Shown piece by piece: positions 6,731 to 15,224 of a stretch of 39,100 bases of DNA. Numbering within the stretch: the first letter of the stretch is position 1; every line of letters starts with the position of its first letter. The stretch spans positions 1 through 39,100 of the forward strand of contig CAZUMJ010000028.1 in NCBI GenBank assembly GCA_964621605.1, in the 5' to 3' direction. Under the pieces are notes generated by a model that saw only the letters and a program-made list of their open reading frames with translations, ran no database searches and was not told the origin of the DNA. The stretch comes from CAZUMJ01 sp964621605 (GTDB lineage: Bacteria > Actinomycetota > Acidimicrobiia > Acidimicrobiales > Iamiaceae). A program made the translations under genes and the position numbers.

Positions 6731-8080
6731 TCAGCTCTCGCGCCGGCGGACCTTCGCCCACACACCACGTGCGAGGTCACCCGCACGCGCTCGAGCCTGA
6801 GACGAGACCTCGTTCATGCGCGCCTCGATCTCGGACGCGGCGGCCGTCGCGGTCGTCGGGGTGGCTCCCGCGCGTTGCCGCGCCGCCAACAAGCCGACGA
6901 CGTAGGTGAACGCAGCGAACCCCGCCACCGCGGTGAGCGCCACGTAGCCCGCCTCCACCGGCATCTTCGTGACCGCGACCGTGGCGCCGATCACCCACAG
7001 CACCTGGAAGCGCGCTTCGAACCGGGCGAACGAGCGGCCCCGGTTCGCGTCGGGCGCGTCACGCTGCACGATCGAGTCGAACGCCAGCTTCCCCGCGGCC
7101 GCGCTGACCCCGAGCGCCGCGGCCAGCGATGCCGCGGCGACGACACCGACCAGCACGGTCGACGCCAACAACGCCACCACGAACGTCGTGACCAACGCCC
7201 CGATGAGGATGCGTTCCTCGACCAGCGACTTGCGCAGACGCGGTGCCGCCAGCGCGCCGCTCAACGTGCCCACGATGCTCGACGCGCCCACCACGCCGTA
7301 CTCCCACAACGGCCGGTTGTTCCCCCGCAGGTGGAACGCAAGCAGGATCGTGAGGAAGCCCACGCTCCCCCGCAACAACCCCATGCCTGACGCGGCCAGA
7401 CGGATGCTCGCCGCCTGCAACTCTTCGCGCTCCTCGGGACTCGCCTTCACGTCGGCGACCGCAGCATGCGGAAGCTGCAGCGCGAGCACCGTGAGCAACA
7501 AGTAGGACACCGCGGCGGCACCGAGGCTCCACTCGGGGCCCGCCAGCTTCATCAACGCCGCACCGGGCGCGCCGCCGACGAAACCCATCACGCCGCTCAC
7601 CAACGCAAGCTTGGAGTTGGCGTTCACCAACTCGTCATCGCTCGACACGGTCGTGGGCACGAGGGCGCTGCGGGCCACCGAGTACGACTTCTGCAACACC
7701 AGCAGGCAGAACGCCAGCGGGAACAGCCACAGGCCGCGCACGTTGGCGATCATCAGGTAGGCGACGAGGGCGCGAGCGATGGCAGCGAACACCACCATGG
7801 CGCGCCGACCGCCTTCCATCCGGTCGAGGAGCGGCCCGATCAGCGGTGACACGATCGCGAACGGCGCCATCGTGAGAAGCAGGTACAGCAGCACCTTGCC
7901 GCGAGCCTCGGCGGTCGGGATCGAGAAGAACAGCGACCCTGCGAGCGCGGTCGCCACCATCGCATCCGCGGCGGCGCTCAGCGCATGAACCCGAGCGAGG
8001 CGGGTGAACGCCGAGGTCGGGCCCGCCGTGGCCGGACGCTCGGGCGGGGTCAGCGGTCGCCAGCCCCGGTCGTCTCTCAC
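6731..8080 (-). CDS. MFS-type membrane transporter
   Basis: About 449 aa with roughly ten to twelve hydrophobic helices. The sequence between the second and third helices, GPLLDRMEGGRRAMV, resembles the MFS motif A (G-x3-D-R-x-G-R-R). Substrate unknown; the basic C-terminal tail (residues after about 410) is soluble. ATG 8089 is an alternative start, but it overlaps a TAGCAT hexamer. GTG 8080, four codons in, lies exactly 7 nt downstream of that hexamer and gives a leaderless start like several neighbours. The gene is downstream of the response regulator on the same strand with its own promoter, so it need not belong to the phosphate operon. It converges on the sulfite reductase gene (82-bp gap, no clear terminator). 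Confidence 0.8.
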   Translation of the reverse strand: MRDDRGWRPLTPPERPATAGPTSAFTRLARVHALSAAADAMVATALAGSLFFSIPTAEARGKVLLYLLLTMAPFAIVSPLIGPLLDRMEGGRRAMVVFAAIARALVAYLMIANVRGLWLFPLAFCLLVLQKSYSVARSALVPTTVSSDDELVNANSKLALVSGVMGFVGGAPGAALMKLAGPEWSLGAAAVSYLLLTVLALQLPHAAVADVKASPEEREELQAASIRLAASGMGLLRGSVGFLTILLAFHLRGNNRPLWEYGVVGASSIVGTLSGALAAPRLRKSLVEERILIGALVTTFVVALLASTVLVGVVAAASLAAALGVSAAAGKLAFDSIVQRDAPDANRGRSFARFEARFQVLWVIGATVAVTKMPVEAGYVALTAVAGFAAFTYVVGLLAARQRAGATPTTATAAASEIEARMNEVSSQARARAGDLARGVWAKVRRRES

Positions 8081-8087
8081 CCCGCCC

Positions 8088-8093
8088 ATGCTA
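8088..8093 (-). promoter_or_regulatory. -10 element for leaderless MFS transcript
   Basis: TAGCAT on the minus strand, 7 nt before GTG 8080. It overlaps the alternative ATG at 8089, which argues against that ATG. Confidence 0.4.
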
Positions 8094-8107
8094 CGAGGGG
8101 ACCACCC

Positions 8108-8926
8108 TCAGCTCGGACGAGGCACCTCGTAGCGGTAGCCGACGCCGCGCACGGTCACGAGGCGCGTGGGGTTGGACGGGTCCGTCTCGACCTTGGCACG
8201 CAGGCGCTTCACGTGGACGTCGAGGGTCTTCGTGTCGCCGACGTAGTCGTAGCCCCACACCCGTGCCACGAGGGTGTCTCGCGAGACGACTCGCCCGGCT
8301 TCGGTGAGCAGCACCTCGAGCAGCGCGAACTCCTTGCGCGGAATCGCGACGAGCGCGCCGCGCACGGTCAGCTCGTGGCGGGCGAGGTCGAGCACCACGT
8401 CGCCGACGACGAGGCGTTCACTGGCAACGGCAGCGGCCGGTGCCAGCGCGCGCACTGCACCACCGTCGGCGGCCGGCGACGCGTCCGCGGTCGGCGACGC
8501 ATCCGCGACCGTGCCCGTAAGCCCGCCAGACGTCGCCGGGGAACCAGGTGCGCGCTGCCCGCGCCGACGCAGCACGGCCCGCATGCGGGCGACCAGTTCG
8601 CGCATGCGATACGGCTTCACGACGTAGTCGTCGGCCCCCACCTCCAGACCCACGACGGCGTCGATCTCCTCACCTTTGGCGCTCACCATGATGATCGGGA
8701 CCTGCGACCGGCTCCGCAGCTCTCGACAGACGTCGATGCCGCTCAGCATCGGGAGCATCACGTCGAGCAGCACCAGATCGGGCGCGACCTCAGCAAAGCG
8801 TGCCAGCGCCTCGGCGCCGTCACGCGCGACCTCGACGATGAACCCCTCACGGCTCAGCCCGATCTGCAAGGCATCGACGTAGGACTCTTCGTCTTCGACC
8901 ACCAGCACCGTCGGCGACGCGCTCAC
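8108..8926 (-). CDS. OmpR/PhoB-family response regulator (PhoP/RegX3 type)
   Basis: A 272-aa regulator. The receiver domain (residues 1-120) holds the acidic pocket (EDEE), phospho-acceptor Asp55 in LVLLDVMLP, and KPYRMRELVARMRAVLRRR at its end. The C-terminal winged helix (about 172-270) has FALLEVLLTEAGRVVSRDTL, TLDVHVKRLRAKVE and VRGVGYRYE. An unusually long Ala/Ser/Pro/Gly linker of about 45 residues separates the two and contains a small repeat (ADASPTADASPAADGG). It is the last gene of the operon and starts inside the kinase stop (ATGA). By context it is the phosphate-starvation regulator and should bind the PHO box ahead of pstS. Confidence 0.92.
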   Translation of the reverse strand: MSASPTVLVVEDEESYVDALQIGLSREGFIVEVARDGAEALARFAEVAPDLVLLDVMLPMLSGIDVCRELRSRSQVPIIMVSAKGEEIDAVVGLEVGADDYVVKPYRMRELVARMRAVLRRRGQRAPGSPATSGGLTGTVADASPTADASPAADGGAVRALAPAAAVASERLVVGDVVLDLARHELTVRGALVAIPRKEFALLEVLLTEAGRVVSRDTLVARVWGYDYVGDTKTLDVHVKRLRAKVETDPSNPTRLVTVRGVGYRYEVPRPS

Positions 8927-10200
8927 GCCTCATCCTCCCTCGTCGCGAGGTGCAGACGGAACGTCGAACCCTCACCCTCGTGGGAGCTCAGCGTCACGCG
9001 CCCACCGTGGTGCAGCGCGACGTGGTGGACGATCGCCAGACCCAAGCCTGTGCCCCCGGTGTCACGTCGCCGGGCCCGGTCGACCCGGTAGAAGCGTTCG
9101 AACACGCGAGCCTGGTCTGCGAGCGGAATGCCGACGCCGTGGTCGCGCACGACGATCACGACCTCAGCGGGGGATGACTCGACGGCCACCTCGACGGTCG
9201 ACGCGTCGTGCGCTGGCAAGCCTGGCGCCGCCGTCGAGCCTGGGGCATCGGCCGGAAGTCCCTCGGGCGTTCCGGTGGCGATCTGGTCGACCGAATACTT
9301 GACCGCATTGTCGAGAAGGTTCGCGACAGCGCTCACGAGCTGGCGGCGATCACCCCACACGACGGCAGCTGCGACAGGGTCGTCGACGCGCAACGTCACG
9401 CCGCGCCGGCTGGCCTCGTGCGACACGCGTTCCCACGCTGTCGACACGACCTCGGCGACGGACACCTCCGCGGCGACGAGCGGGGCACCGACCTCGAGCG
9501 TGGACAGCTCCAACAGGTCACCGATGGTGGCCGTCAAGCGACCCGACTCTGCACCCACCCGTCCGGCCAACCGAGCAAGCACCCTGACTTGCTCGGCGAC
9601 GTCGACCGGCAGATCGGGTCGCGCCGCCAACACGTTCGCCTCGTCCTCGATCGTGTCCGCGAGCACCGACAGCGCACCGACCGGCGTCCGCAGTTCGTGG
9701 CTGATGTTCGCCACGAAGTCTCGCCGCAACGCTTCGACACGGCGCTCCTCTGACACATCCGCGATGGTCACCACCGACCCGTCGACGACGGGTCGCACCT
9801 CCAGCTCGAGCGTGCGCGCGGGCGGCCCCGCGAGCGAGAGGGTGCGCTGAGCGGACCGGCCCTGTGTGCCGATCACCCGCAGGTGCGCCACCTCGGCCTC
9901 GACGAGCGCGTCACCGTGGCGACCGCCGACGAAACGCTGCGCGTAGCTGTTGCGCACCACCTCGTTGCCGTCGAGGTCGCAGATGACGACCCCGTGGGGC
10001 AACAGGTCGAGTGCACGCAATGCACGGGCGCGCCGACGCGTCACCTCTTCGAGCTGCACCGATGCTTCGACGGCGTCGCGCGTGGTGCGGTCGTGCGCCA
10101 CGTGCACGGCACGGAAGCGTCGCCGCAGCGGCAGCCACACGACGAGCGCGCCCAGCGCGAGGCCGACCGCTGCTTCGATCGCCCACCAGGTCGCGCTCAA
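8923..10200 (-). CDS. Sensor histidine kinase of the phosphate two-component system (PhoR/SenX3 type)
   Basis: A 425-aa kinase. One N-terminal transmembrane helix (about residues 6-24) is followed by a juxtamembrane helix, a PAS-like domain (about 60-150, starting LDLLPHGVVICDLDGNEV), a HisKA domain with phospho-acceptor His168 in NISHELRTP, and HATPase_c with N, G1 (DHGVGIP), F (FERFYR) and G2 (GGTGLGLAI) boxes. It has almost no periplasmic part, as in PhoR/SenX3, which read phosphate through PstSCAB and PhoU. It starts with TTG at 10200, overlapping the phoU stop (TTGA). A Thr/Ala/Pro-rich insert interrupts the ATPase domain near the D-box side. Confidence 0.92.
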   Translation of the reverse strand: MSATWWAIEAAVGLALGALVVWLPLRRRFRAVHVAHDRTTRDAVEASVQLEEVTRRRARALRALDLLPHGVVICDLDGNEVVRNSYAQRFVGGRHGDALVEAEVAHLRVIGTQGRSAQRTLSLAGPPARTLELEVRPVVDGSVVTIADVSEERRVEALRRDFVANISHELRTPVGALSVLADTIEDEANVLAARPDLPVDVAEQVRVLARLAGRVGAESGRLTATIGDLLELSTLEVGAPLVAAEVSVAEVVSTAWERVSHEASRRGVTLRVDDPVAAAVVWGDRRQLVSAVANLLDNAVKYSVDQIATGTPEGLPADAPGSTAAPGLPAHDASTVEVAVESSPAEVVIVVRDHGVGIPLADQARVFERFYRVDRARRRDTGGTGLGLAIVHHVALHHGGRVTLSSHEGEGSTFRLHLATREDEA

Positions 10201-10880
10201 GGGGGCACCACGCCGCGCTCCGGCAACGCGCCCGTCACCAGGTACTGGACCCGCTCGGCGACGTTCACCGCATGGTCACCGAGCCGCTCGTAGAAGCGAC
10301 CCACGAGCGCGAGCTGCACCCCGGTGGGGAGGTCGAGCGCGTCACCACGGTTCGCCTCGAAGATCGCGGCCACCCACGCGCGCTGCAGGTCGTCGAGCTC
10401 GTCGTCGAGGTCGTCGAGTGCGGCCGCCCTGGCCGCGTCGCCGTCGACGTACGCGTCTGTGGCGACGCGCAGCAGGCGCAACGCAGTGGTGCTCATGCGC
10501 TCCACCATGCCCCGCAGACGCGGTGGCAGGTCGACTCCGTACAGGCGGCGCGCGGCCTTCGCGAGGTTGACGGCCAGGTCGCCGCAGCGCTCGAACTCCG
10601 ACGCGACCTTCAGCGCGGTCACCACGGCTCGCAGGTCTCCCGCAACCGGGTTCTGCAACGCCAGGATCTGGTAGCAGGCCTCCTCGATCCCGAACGTGAG
10701 GTCGTCGAGCTCGTCGTCGCCGTCGACCAGCGCCTTCGCCGCGACAAGGTCACCGTCGAGCAGCGCCGCGGTCGCGCGCGGCACCGCATCGACGACGAGG
10801 CCCGCGAGGTGCACCACGTCGGCCCGTACCTCGTCCAGCTTTGCGTGATAGCCGACGCGCCCTTCCCCGACGGCAGTCAC
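10197..10880 (-). CDS. phoU: PhoU phosphate-signalling adaptor
   Basis: A 227-aa protein made of two copies of the PhoU three-helix unit (about residues 15-105 and 120-215). The metal-binding signatures are visible as the E/D-x-x-x-D pattern in FERCGDLAVNLA and FYERLGDHAVNVAE. It links the state of the Pst transporter to the histidine kinase and keeps the regulon off when phosphate is plentiful. Start is GTG 10880 in a GTGA overlap with the pstB stop, and its own stop overlaps the kinase start. Length is typical. Confidence 0.95.
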   Translation of the reverse strand: MTAVGEGRVGYHAKLDEVRADVVHLAGLVVDAVPRATAALLDGDLVAAKALVDGDDELDDLTFGIEEACYQILALQNPVAGDLRAVVTALKVASEFERCGDLAVNLAKAARRLYGVDLPPRLRGMVERMSTTALRLLRVATDAYVDGDAARAAALDDLDDELDDLQRAWVAAIFEANRGDALDLPTGVQLALVGRFYERLGDHAVNVAERVQYLVTGALPERGVVPP

Positions 10881-11785
10881 CCGAACCGCCCCGTGATGTA
10901 CTGCTCGGTCCGCTCATCGGCCGGGTTCGAGAAGATCCGTTCCGTCAGGTCGTGCTCGACGAGCACCCCGGTGCGCCGGTCGGTGGCGGCGTCCACCTCC
11001 GTGGTGAAGAACGCCGTGCGATCGCTCACCCGGGCAGCTTGCTGCATGTTGTGGGTCACGATCACGATCGTGAAGCGATCCTTCAGCTCCTCCATCAGCG
11101 CCTCGATGCGCGCGGTGGCGATGGGGTCGAGCGCCGAGCAGGGCTCGTCCATCAGGAGCACCTCTGGTTCGACCGCGATCGCCCGTGCGATGCACAGGCG
11201 CTGCTGCTGCCCGCCCGACAGGCCCAGCGCCGAGGCGTCGAGACGGTCGCCCACCTCGTCCCACAACGCAGCTCGCCGAAGGGCCTGCTCGACCCGGTCG
11301 TCGAGCCCGCGTCGCACGCCCGCGAGTCGCAACCCGTAGGCCACGTTCGCGTAGATCGACTTCGGAAACGGCGTCGGCTTCTGGAAGACCATCCCGATTC
11401 GCCGACGCACCTCCACCGGCGACACGTCGCCGTCATAGAGGTCCACCCCGTGGTAGGCGAGTCGGCCCTCCACCCGACACCCCGGCACGAGGTCGTTCAT
11501 GCGGTTGAAGCACCGCAGGAACGTGCTCTTGCCGCACCCCGACGGTCCGATCACCGCGGTGATGCCGTTGGGGGCGACGTCCATCGTCACGTCGCGCACC
11601 GCACGATGCCCGCCGTAGGAGACGGCGAGGTCACGCACCGAGAACACCACGTCGGGTGCTGCGTCGGCGCGTACCTCGGTCGACGCCAGCGGGGCGACGG
11701 CATCACCTGCGTCAGCGGCGCGCAGCGGGGGGACGGCGTGGGCGCGTGCGCCGGGCACGCCTTGCACGGGAACAGCGGTGGGCAT
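10877..11785 (-). CDS. pstB: Phosphate ABC transporter ATP-binding protein PstB
   Basis: ATPase of the high-affinity phosphate importer. The 302 residues include Walker A (GPSGCGKST), a Q-loop (MVFQKPTPFPKS, the PstB form), signature LSGGQQQRLCIARA, Walker B (VLLMDEPCSALDP) and the H-loop (IVTHNMQQA). ATG 11785 is chosen because GGAGG precedes it and the ATP-binding domain follows an Ala/Val-rich leader of about 45 residues, which is longer than usual for PstB (about 250-260 aa). The frame is open far upstream, but that region is pstA in another frame. The start is 2 nt after the pstA stop. Confidence 0.95.
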   Translation of the reverse strand: MPTAVPVQGVPGARAHAVPPLRAADAGDAVAPLASTEVRADAAPDVVFSVRDLAVSYGGHRAVRDVTMDVAPNGITAVIGPSGCGKSTFLRCFNRMNDLVPGCRVEGRLAYHGVDLYDGDVSPVEVRRRIGMVFQKPTPFPKSIYANVAYGLRLAGVRRGLDDRVEQALRRAALWDEVGDRLDASALGLSGGQQQRLCIARAIAVEPEVLLMDEPCSALDPIATARIEALMEELKDRFTIVIVTHNMQQAARVSDRTAFFTTEVDAATDRRTGVLVEHDLTERIFSNPADERTEQYITGRFG

Positions 11786-11787
11786 GG

Positions 11788-12795
11788 TCAACCTCCGGAG
11801 GTGGACGGCAGGCGGGACGTGAGCAGTCGGGCGACGAGCGTCAGCCCGAACACGAGCAGCACCAACGTGAACGCGGCAGACCACGCGAGCTGGTTCGCGA
11901 GCGGGTCGCCCGACTTGGCTCCCTCGAAGATCTGCTGGGCCAGGGTGGTGTTGGCTCCGAACGGGCTCAGGTTCGGTGAGAACGTCACCCCGATCGTGAA
12001 GAGCACCGGCGCGGTCTCGCCGGCGGCACGGGCGACCGCCAGGATCGCCCCGCTCACGATGCCCGGCAGCGCGGACGGCACCACCACGCGCGTGACGCCA
12101 TGCCAGGGACGCCCCCCCAACGCCAGCGACGCGTGGCGCAGCTCGTCGGGGACGAGGCGCAGCACCTCCTCGGTGCTGCGGATCACGATCGGCAACATGA
12201 GGCAGGCGAGCGCCAGGGCAGCCGCGCACGCGGAAGGGCCGTCGGTGCCGAAGCGCACCACCCACGCCGTGTACACGAACAGCCCCATCACGACCGACGG
12301 GACGCCGGTCATCACGTCGGCGAAGAACCGCACCGTGCGCGCGCCGACGCTGGCGCGGCCGACCTCGTTCAGGTAGACGGCGGCGAGCACCCCGAGCGGG
12401 ATCGCCAGCAGCGCCGCCAGGCCGGTGCTCAGCAACGTGCCGACGATCGCCGGACCCATCGCAGGCCGCGCCACACCGCACGCCATGTCGTACTTGACGC
12501 GCAGCGCCTCGGGCACCCCCGCGCAACGGTCTCCGACCTGGCCGGTGACACGGGGGATGTCGCCGGTGAGGAAGTGCCAGTCGACATAGCGCGCGCCCTT
12601 GCCGACGAGGACCGCCGCGATCACCACCAACGGCACGACGGCCACGCCCATGGCGGCCCAAAGCAGCACGCTCACGGCCCGGTCACGTCGACGCCGGCCC
12701 CGTGACAACGTGCCGACCCGCACGTCGCGACGCGCCGCCTCGTCAAGGAGGGCTGCCGCGGGTGGCGGCGCGCCGAACGATCCGCCGCCGTTCAC
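11788..12795 (-). CDS. pstA: Phosphate ABC transporter permease PstA
   Basis: A 335-aa inner-membrane permease of the BPD_transp_1 fold with about six membrane helices. The EAA-type coupling loop that contacts PstB is LRHASLALGGRPWHGVTRVVVPSALPGIVSGAILAVARAAGETAPVL. After the first helix there is an extracytoplasmic loop with two Cys (DRCAGVPEALRVKYDMACG) that could form a disulfide. The N-terminal 35 residues are soluble. GTG 12795 lies in a GTGA overlap with the pstC stop. Confidence 0.94.
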   Translation of the reverse strand: MNGGGSFGAPPPAAALLDEAARRDVRVGTLSRGRRRRDRAVSVLLWAAMGVAVVPLVVIAAVLVGKGARYVDWHFLTGDIPRVTGQVGDRCAGVPEALRVKYDMACGVARPAMGPAIVGTLLSTGLAALLAIPLGVLAAVYLNEVGRASVGARTVRFFADVMTGVPSVVMGLFVYTAWVVRFGTDGPSACAAALALACLMLPIVIRSTEEVLRLVPDELRHASLALGGRPWHGVTRVVVPSALPGIVSGAILAVARAAGETAPVLFTIGVTFSPNLSPFGANTTLAQQIFEGAKSGDPLANQLAWSAAFTLVLLVFGLTLVARLLTSRLPSTSGG

Positions 12796-13775
12796 GAGGC
12801 ACCTCCGCGGCGCCGGTCGACCCGCGCGACCACGACGCGCGCCGCCATGTTCACCACGACGGTGATCACGAACAGCACCACCCCCAGACCCATCAGCGCC
12901 TGTTGGTTCACGATGTTGCCTTCACCGTTGAACGTGTTCGCGATGATCGCCGCCATCGAGTAGCCGGGCTGGAACAGGTTGGCGGTGAGTTGCACCGAGC
13001 TACCGATCACCAACGCCACCGCGACCGTCTCGCCGAGCGCCCGACCCAGGCCCAACATGGCTGCGCCGGTGATGCCGCCGAAGCTCCGTGGGAGGACCGC
13101 GGCGCACAACATCTCCCAGCGGGTGGACCCCAGCGCAAGAGCCGCGTCGCGATCCGCGCGTGGCACCGTCGCGATCACCTCTCGGCTGATCGACGTGATG
13201 ATCGGCACGATCATCACCGCCACCACGAGCCCGGCCGTGAAGATGCTGGAGCCGTTGGCCGACGGTCCCGCCACCCACTGGTACGCGCGTTGCAGCGGGT
13301 CGTGCAGGACGAGGAGGCCGACGAGGCCGAACACCACCGACGGAATGGCGGCGAGCAGGTCCACGAGCGCCACCACGACGCCTCGCAGGCGCGGGGGAAC
13401 CACCTCCGTGATGAACAACGCCACCCCGACGCTGACCGGCACTGCGATGCACACCGCGAGCGCGGAGGAGACCACCGTCCCGTAGACGAGGGCGAGGGCG
13501 CCGTAGCGGCCCTGTGCGCTCGACCAGGTCGTGCTCGTGAGGTAGCTCCAACCTTGGTCGGCGAGGGTGGGCCAGGCGTAGCTGGAGGTGCTCCAGACCA
13601 CCCCGGCGAGGATCAGCAGCACCACGGCAGCCGACGCCCGCACCGACGCCGCGAACAGGCGGTCCCCCCACACGCCACGCCGTGCGCCCCGCAGGCCCGA
13701 CGCCACACCTACGCCGGGCCCGCGGATACGGGTCACGGGTGCGGTCCCGAGGTCGACCATGGCCGGGTCGGTCAC
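12792..13775 (-). CDS. pstC: Phosphate ABC transporter permease PstC
   Basis: A 327-aa permease that pairs with PstA. About six hydrophobic helices are visible, with the coupling loop DAALALGSTRWEMLCAAVLPRSFGGITGAAMLGLGRALGETVAVALV. GTG 13775 is chosen over ATG 13760 because it forms a GTGA overlap with the pstS stop, the junction type used at most gene borders in this operon. Sequence open in the same frame further upstream belongs to pstS. The N-terminal 35 residues are cytosolic and Gly/Arg-rich. Confidence 0.94.
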   Translation of the reverse strand: MTDPAMVDLGTAPVTRIRGPGVGVASGLRGARRGVWGDRLFAASVRASAAVVLLILAGVVWSTSSYAWPTLADQGWSYLTSTTWSSAQGRYGALALVYGTVVSSALAVCIAVPVSVGVALFITEVVPPRLRGVVVALVDLLAAIPSVVFGLVGLLVLHDPLQRAYQWVAGPSANGSSIFTAGLVVAVMIVPIITSISREVIATVPRADRDAALALGSTRWEMLCAAVLPRSFGGITGAAMLGLGRALGETVAVALVIGSSVQLTANLFQPGYSMAAIIANTFNGEGNIVNQQALMGLGVVLFVITVVVNMAARVVVARVDRRRGGAS

Positions 13776-14962
13776 GGCTGGACGATCTCGTCCAGCTGTG
13801 CGAGCGCCCGGGTGGCCAACTCGGCGGGGAGCGGGGCGTAGCCGCTGCCGGCAGCGAGTTGCTGGCCATCGGTCAACAAGAACCGCAGGAAGGCGACGAT
13901 CGCCTCGGCCTTGACGGCGTCGGTCTGCTCGCTGGTGACGATGATCCACGTCGGCGAGGTGATGGGGTACACCTCGGCACCGTCCGAGTCGATCGGGCTG
14001 AAGGTCAGGTCGGCGGCGATGTCCGCCCCGCCGGCCGCGGCAGATGCGCCCTCGAGCGTCGGCAGCATGAACGCCCCGGCCCGGTTGCGGACCGCGGCCA
14101 CCTGCAGCTTCTGCGCCTGGGCGTCGGAGAGGTCGACGTAGCCGATGGTGCCCTGGCCGCCCTTCACACACTGTGCGACGCCGGCGTTGCCGCTACCCCC
14201 CTGGGTGGCGGGGTCCCAGTCGACGGCGTCGCTGCTGCCGAGGGTCCAGGCGGGGCCGCCGGCGGCAACCAGGAACCTCGTGAAGTTGGTGGTCGTGCCG
14301 GAGGCGTCGGAGCGGTGGCAGACCGTGATCGGCAGATCGGGCAGGGTGGCGTCCGGGTTGAGCGCCACCAGGGCCGGGTCGTCCCACGAGGTGATGGCGC
14401 GGGTGAAGATCTTGGCGATGGTCGGACCGTCGAGCTGGAGGCGCTCGACGTCGGCGAGCCGGTAGGGGACCGTGATCGGCGCGACCACCGTCGGGAAGTA
14501 CAGGAGCTTGCCGGCGTAGTCGCCGCGGTCCTCGGCCTTCACCAACGAGTCGGTGCCCGCGAAGTCCACGACCTTGTTCTTCAGGTCGGTCTTGCCCTTC
14601 CCCGATCCGCCGCCCCCGTAGTTGATGGTCAGCCCTGGAATCACGCCGGTCAGCGTGGTGATGCCCGCGTTGTTGAAGTTGGCTTGGAACGACGACCCAG
14701 AGCCGTTCAGGGTTGCCTTGAGATGCCGGTAGGCGGACGGATCGAAGCCGGCAGCGGTCGCGCTGGTGCCGGTCGAGTCGGCTGGTGCGGGGGAGTCGGT
14801 TGCGCGGCCGGAGGAGCCCCCGCAGGCGGCGACGCCGAGGCTGCCGGCGACGAGCAGCGCGGCGAGACGGCGCCCGCCTACCCGCCGGCTGTGCTTGCGG
14901 GGCACGAGCGCCAAGGGCGTCGGGTGCTCGACGTCTGTGTCGTCGTGGGTTCGTCGTTGCAT
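13772..14962 (-). CDS. pstS: Phosphate-binding lipoprotein PstS
   Basis: Extracytoplasmic phosphate receptor of the Pst importer, 396 aa. A basic N-terminus is followed by a hydrophobic segment and a lipobox (SLGVAAC), so it should be lipid-anchored. Binding motifs of the family are clear: LNGSGSSFQ near the start of the mature protein, GGGGSGKGK, DFAGTDS, and SDASGTTTNFTRFL. ATG 14962 is chosen because a TACCGT hexamer ends 7 nt before it, leaving a leaderless transcript, and the PHO box lies just upstream. The n-region before the signal helix is long (about 31 residues). First gene of the seven-gene phosphate operon. Confidence 0.94.
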   Translation of the reverse strand: MQRRTHDDTDVEHPTPLALVPRKHSRRVGGRRLAALLVAGSLGVAACGGSSGRATDSPAPADSTGTSATAAGFDPSAYRHLKATLNGSGSSFQANFNNAGITTLTGVIPGLTINYGGGGSGKGKTDLKNKVVDFAGTDSLVKAEDRGDYAGKLLYFPTVVAPITVPYRLADVERLQLDGPTIAKIFTRAITSWDDPALVALNPDATLPDLPITVCHRSDASGTTTNFTRFLVAAGGPAWTLGSSDAVDWDPATQGGSGNAGVAQCVKGGQGTIGYVDLSDAQAQKLQVAAVRNRAGAFMLPTLEGASAAAGGADIAADLTFSPIDSDGAEVYPITSPTWIIVTSEQTDAVKAEAIVAFLRFLLTDGQQLAAGSGYAPLPAELATRALAQLDEIVQP

Positions 14963-14969
14963 GCGCGGC

Positions 14970-14975
14970 ACGGTA
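14970..14975 (-). promoter_or_regulatory. -10 element of the pst operon promoter
   Basis: TACCGT on the minus strand, 7 nt before ATG 14962. No good -35 is present 17 bp upstream (GC-rich), as expected for a promoter that needs an activator. Confidence 0.45.
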
Positions 14976-15002
14976 CGGAGCACAGGTGTTGAGGCGCCCA
15001 CA

Positions 15003-15035
15003 CCGAGGTGAACTCGCGGTGAACCCCTGCCGAAC
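15003..15035 (-). promoter_or_regulatory. PHO box: three tandem 11-bp units upstream of pstS
   Basis: Read on the minus strand: GTTCGGCAGGG, GTTCACCGCGA, GTTCACCTCGG, three 11-bp units in exact register. Units 2 and 3 share the perfect heptamer GTTCACC, the core of the actinobacterial PhoP box (direct repeats with 11-bp period). The first unit is degenerate. The box ends about 28 bp upstream of the -10 hexamer, a position suited to activation of the pst operon. The first unit also overlaps a perfect 12-bp palindrome (15030-15041, CCGAACGTTCGG). Confidence 0.75.
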
Positions 15036-15098
15036 GTTCGGGCCACCCGCGTGGCAGTATCTGCGCCCCGCAGCAACCTTCGTCTGCGTGGCCGACGC

Positions 15099-15154
15099 CA
15101 CGTTTCGTAGCGGGTAGGTCCGCGTGACTGACGACACGCTTCGTAGTGGTTGGG
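15099..15154 (+). repeat. Imperfect 20-bp direct repeat upstream of lectin gene 1
   Basis: 15099-15118 and 15135-15154 agree at 16 of 20 positions (CACGYTTCGTAGYGG...), with a 36-bp offset. The second copy abuts the probable -10 at 15156. It may be a binding site for an activator of the first lectin gene, or remains of a duplicated promoter. Confidence 0.5.
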
Positions 15155-15155
15155 G

Positions 15156-15161
15156 TAGCGT
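15156..15161 (+). promoter_or_regulatory. Possible -10 of lectin gene 1
   Basis: TAGCGT in the context GGGGTAGCGTG; the same ten-base context occurs ahead of the coiled-coil gene at 37556-37566. The implied leader is about 55 nt. No clear -35. Confidence 0.35.
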
Positions 15162-15197
15162 GCCCGGCTGTTGTGACTTCTTTGGAGCCGCAACCTT

Positions 15198-15224
15198 CCC
15201 CTCCCCCAACAGAAGGATCACGCA
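15198..15224 (+). promoter_or_regulatory. Conserved lectin leader with ribosome binding site, copy 1
   Basis: The 27 nt before the ATG are a C-rich run, then AACAGAAGGATCACGCA. They are identical to 17044-17070 before the second lectin gene, and identity continues through ATGAC. AGAAGGA is the Shine-Dalgarno site. Such perfect conservation, when the coding regions have clearly diverged, suggests selection on translation or mRNA control. Confidence 0.6.

Noticed and set aside
10841..12376. A 511-codon plus-strand open frame opposite pstA/pstB
   Set aside because: Antisense shadow of two certain transporter genes.
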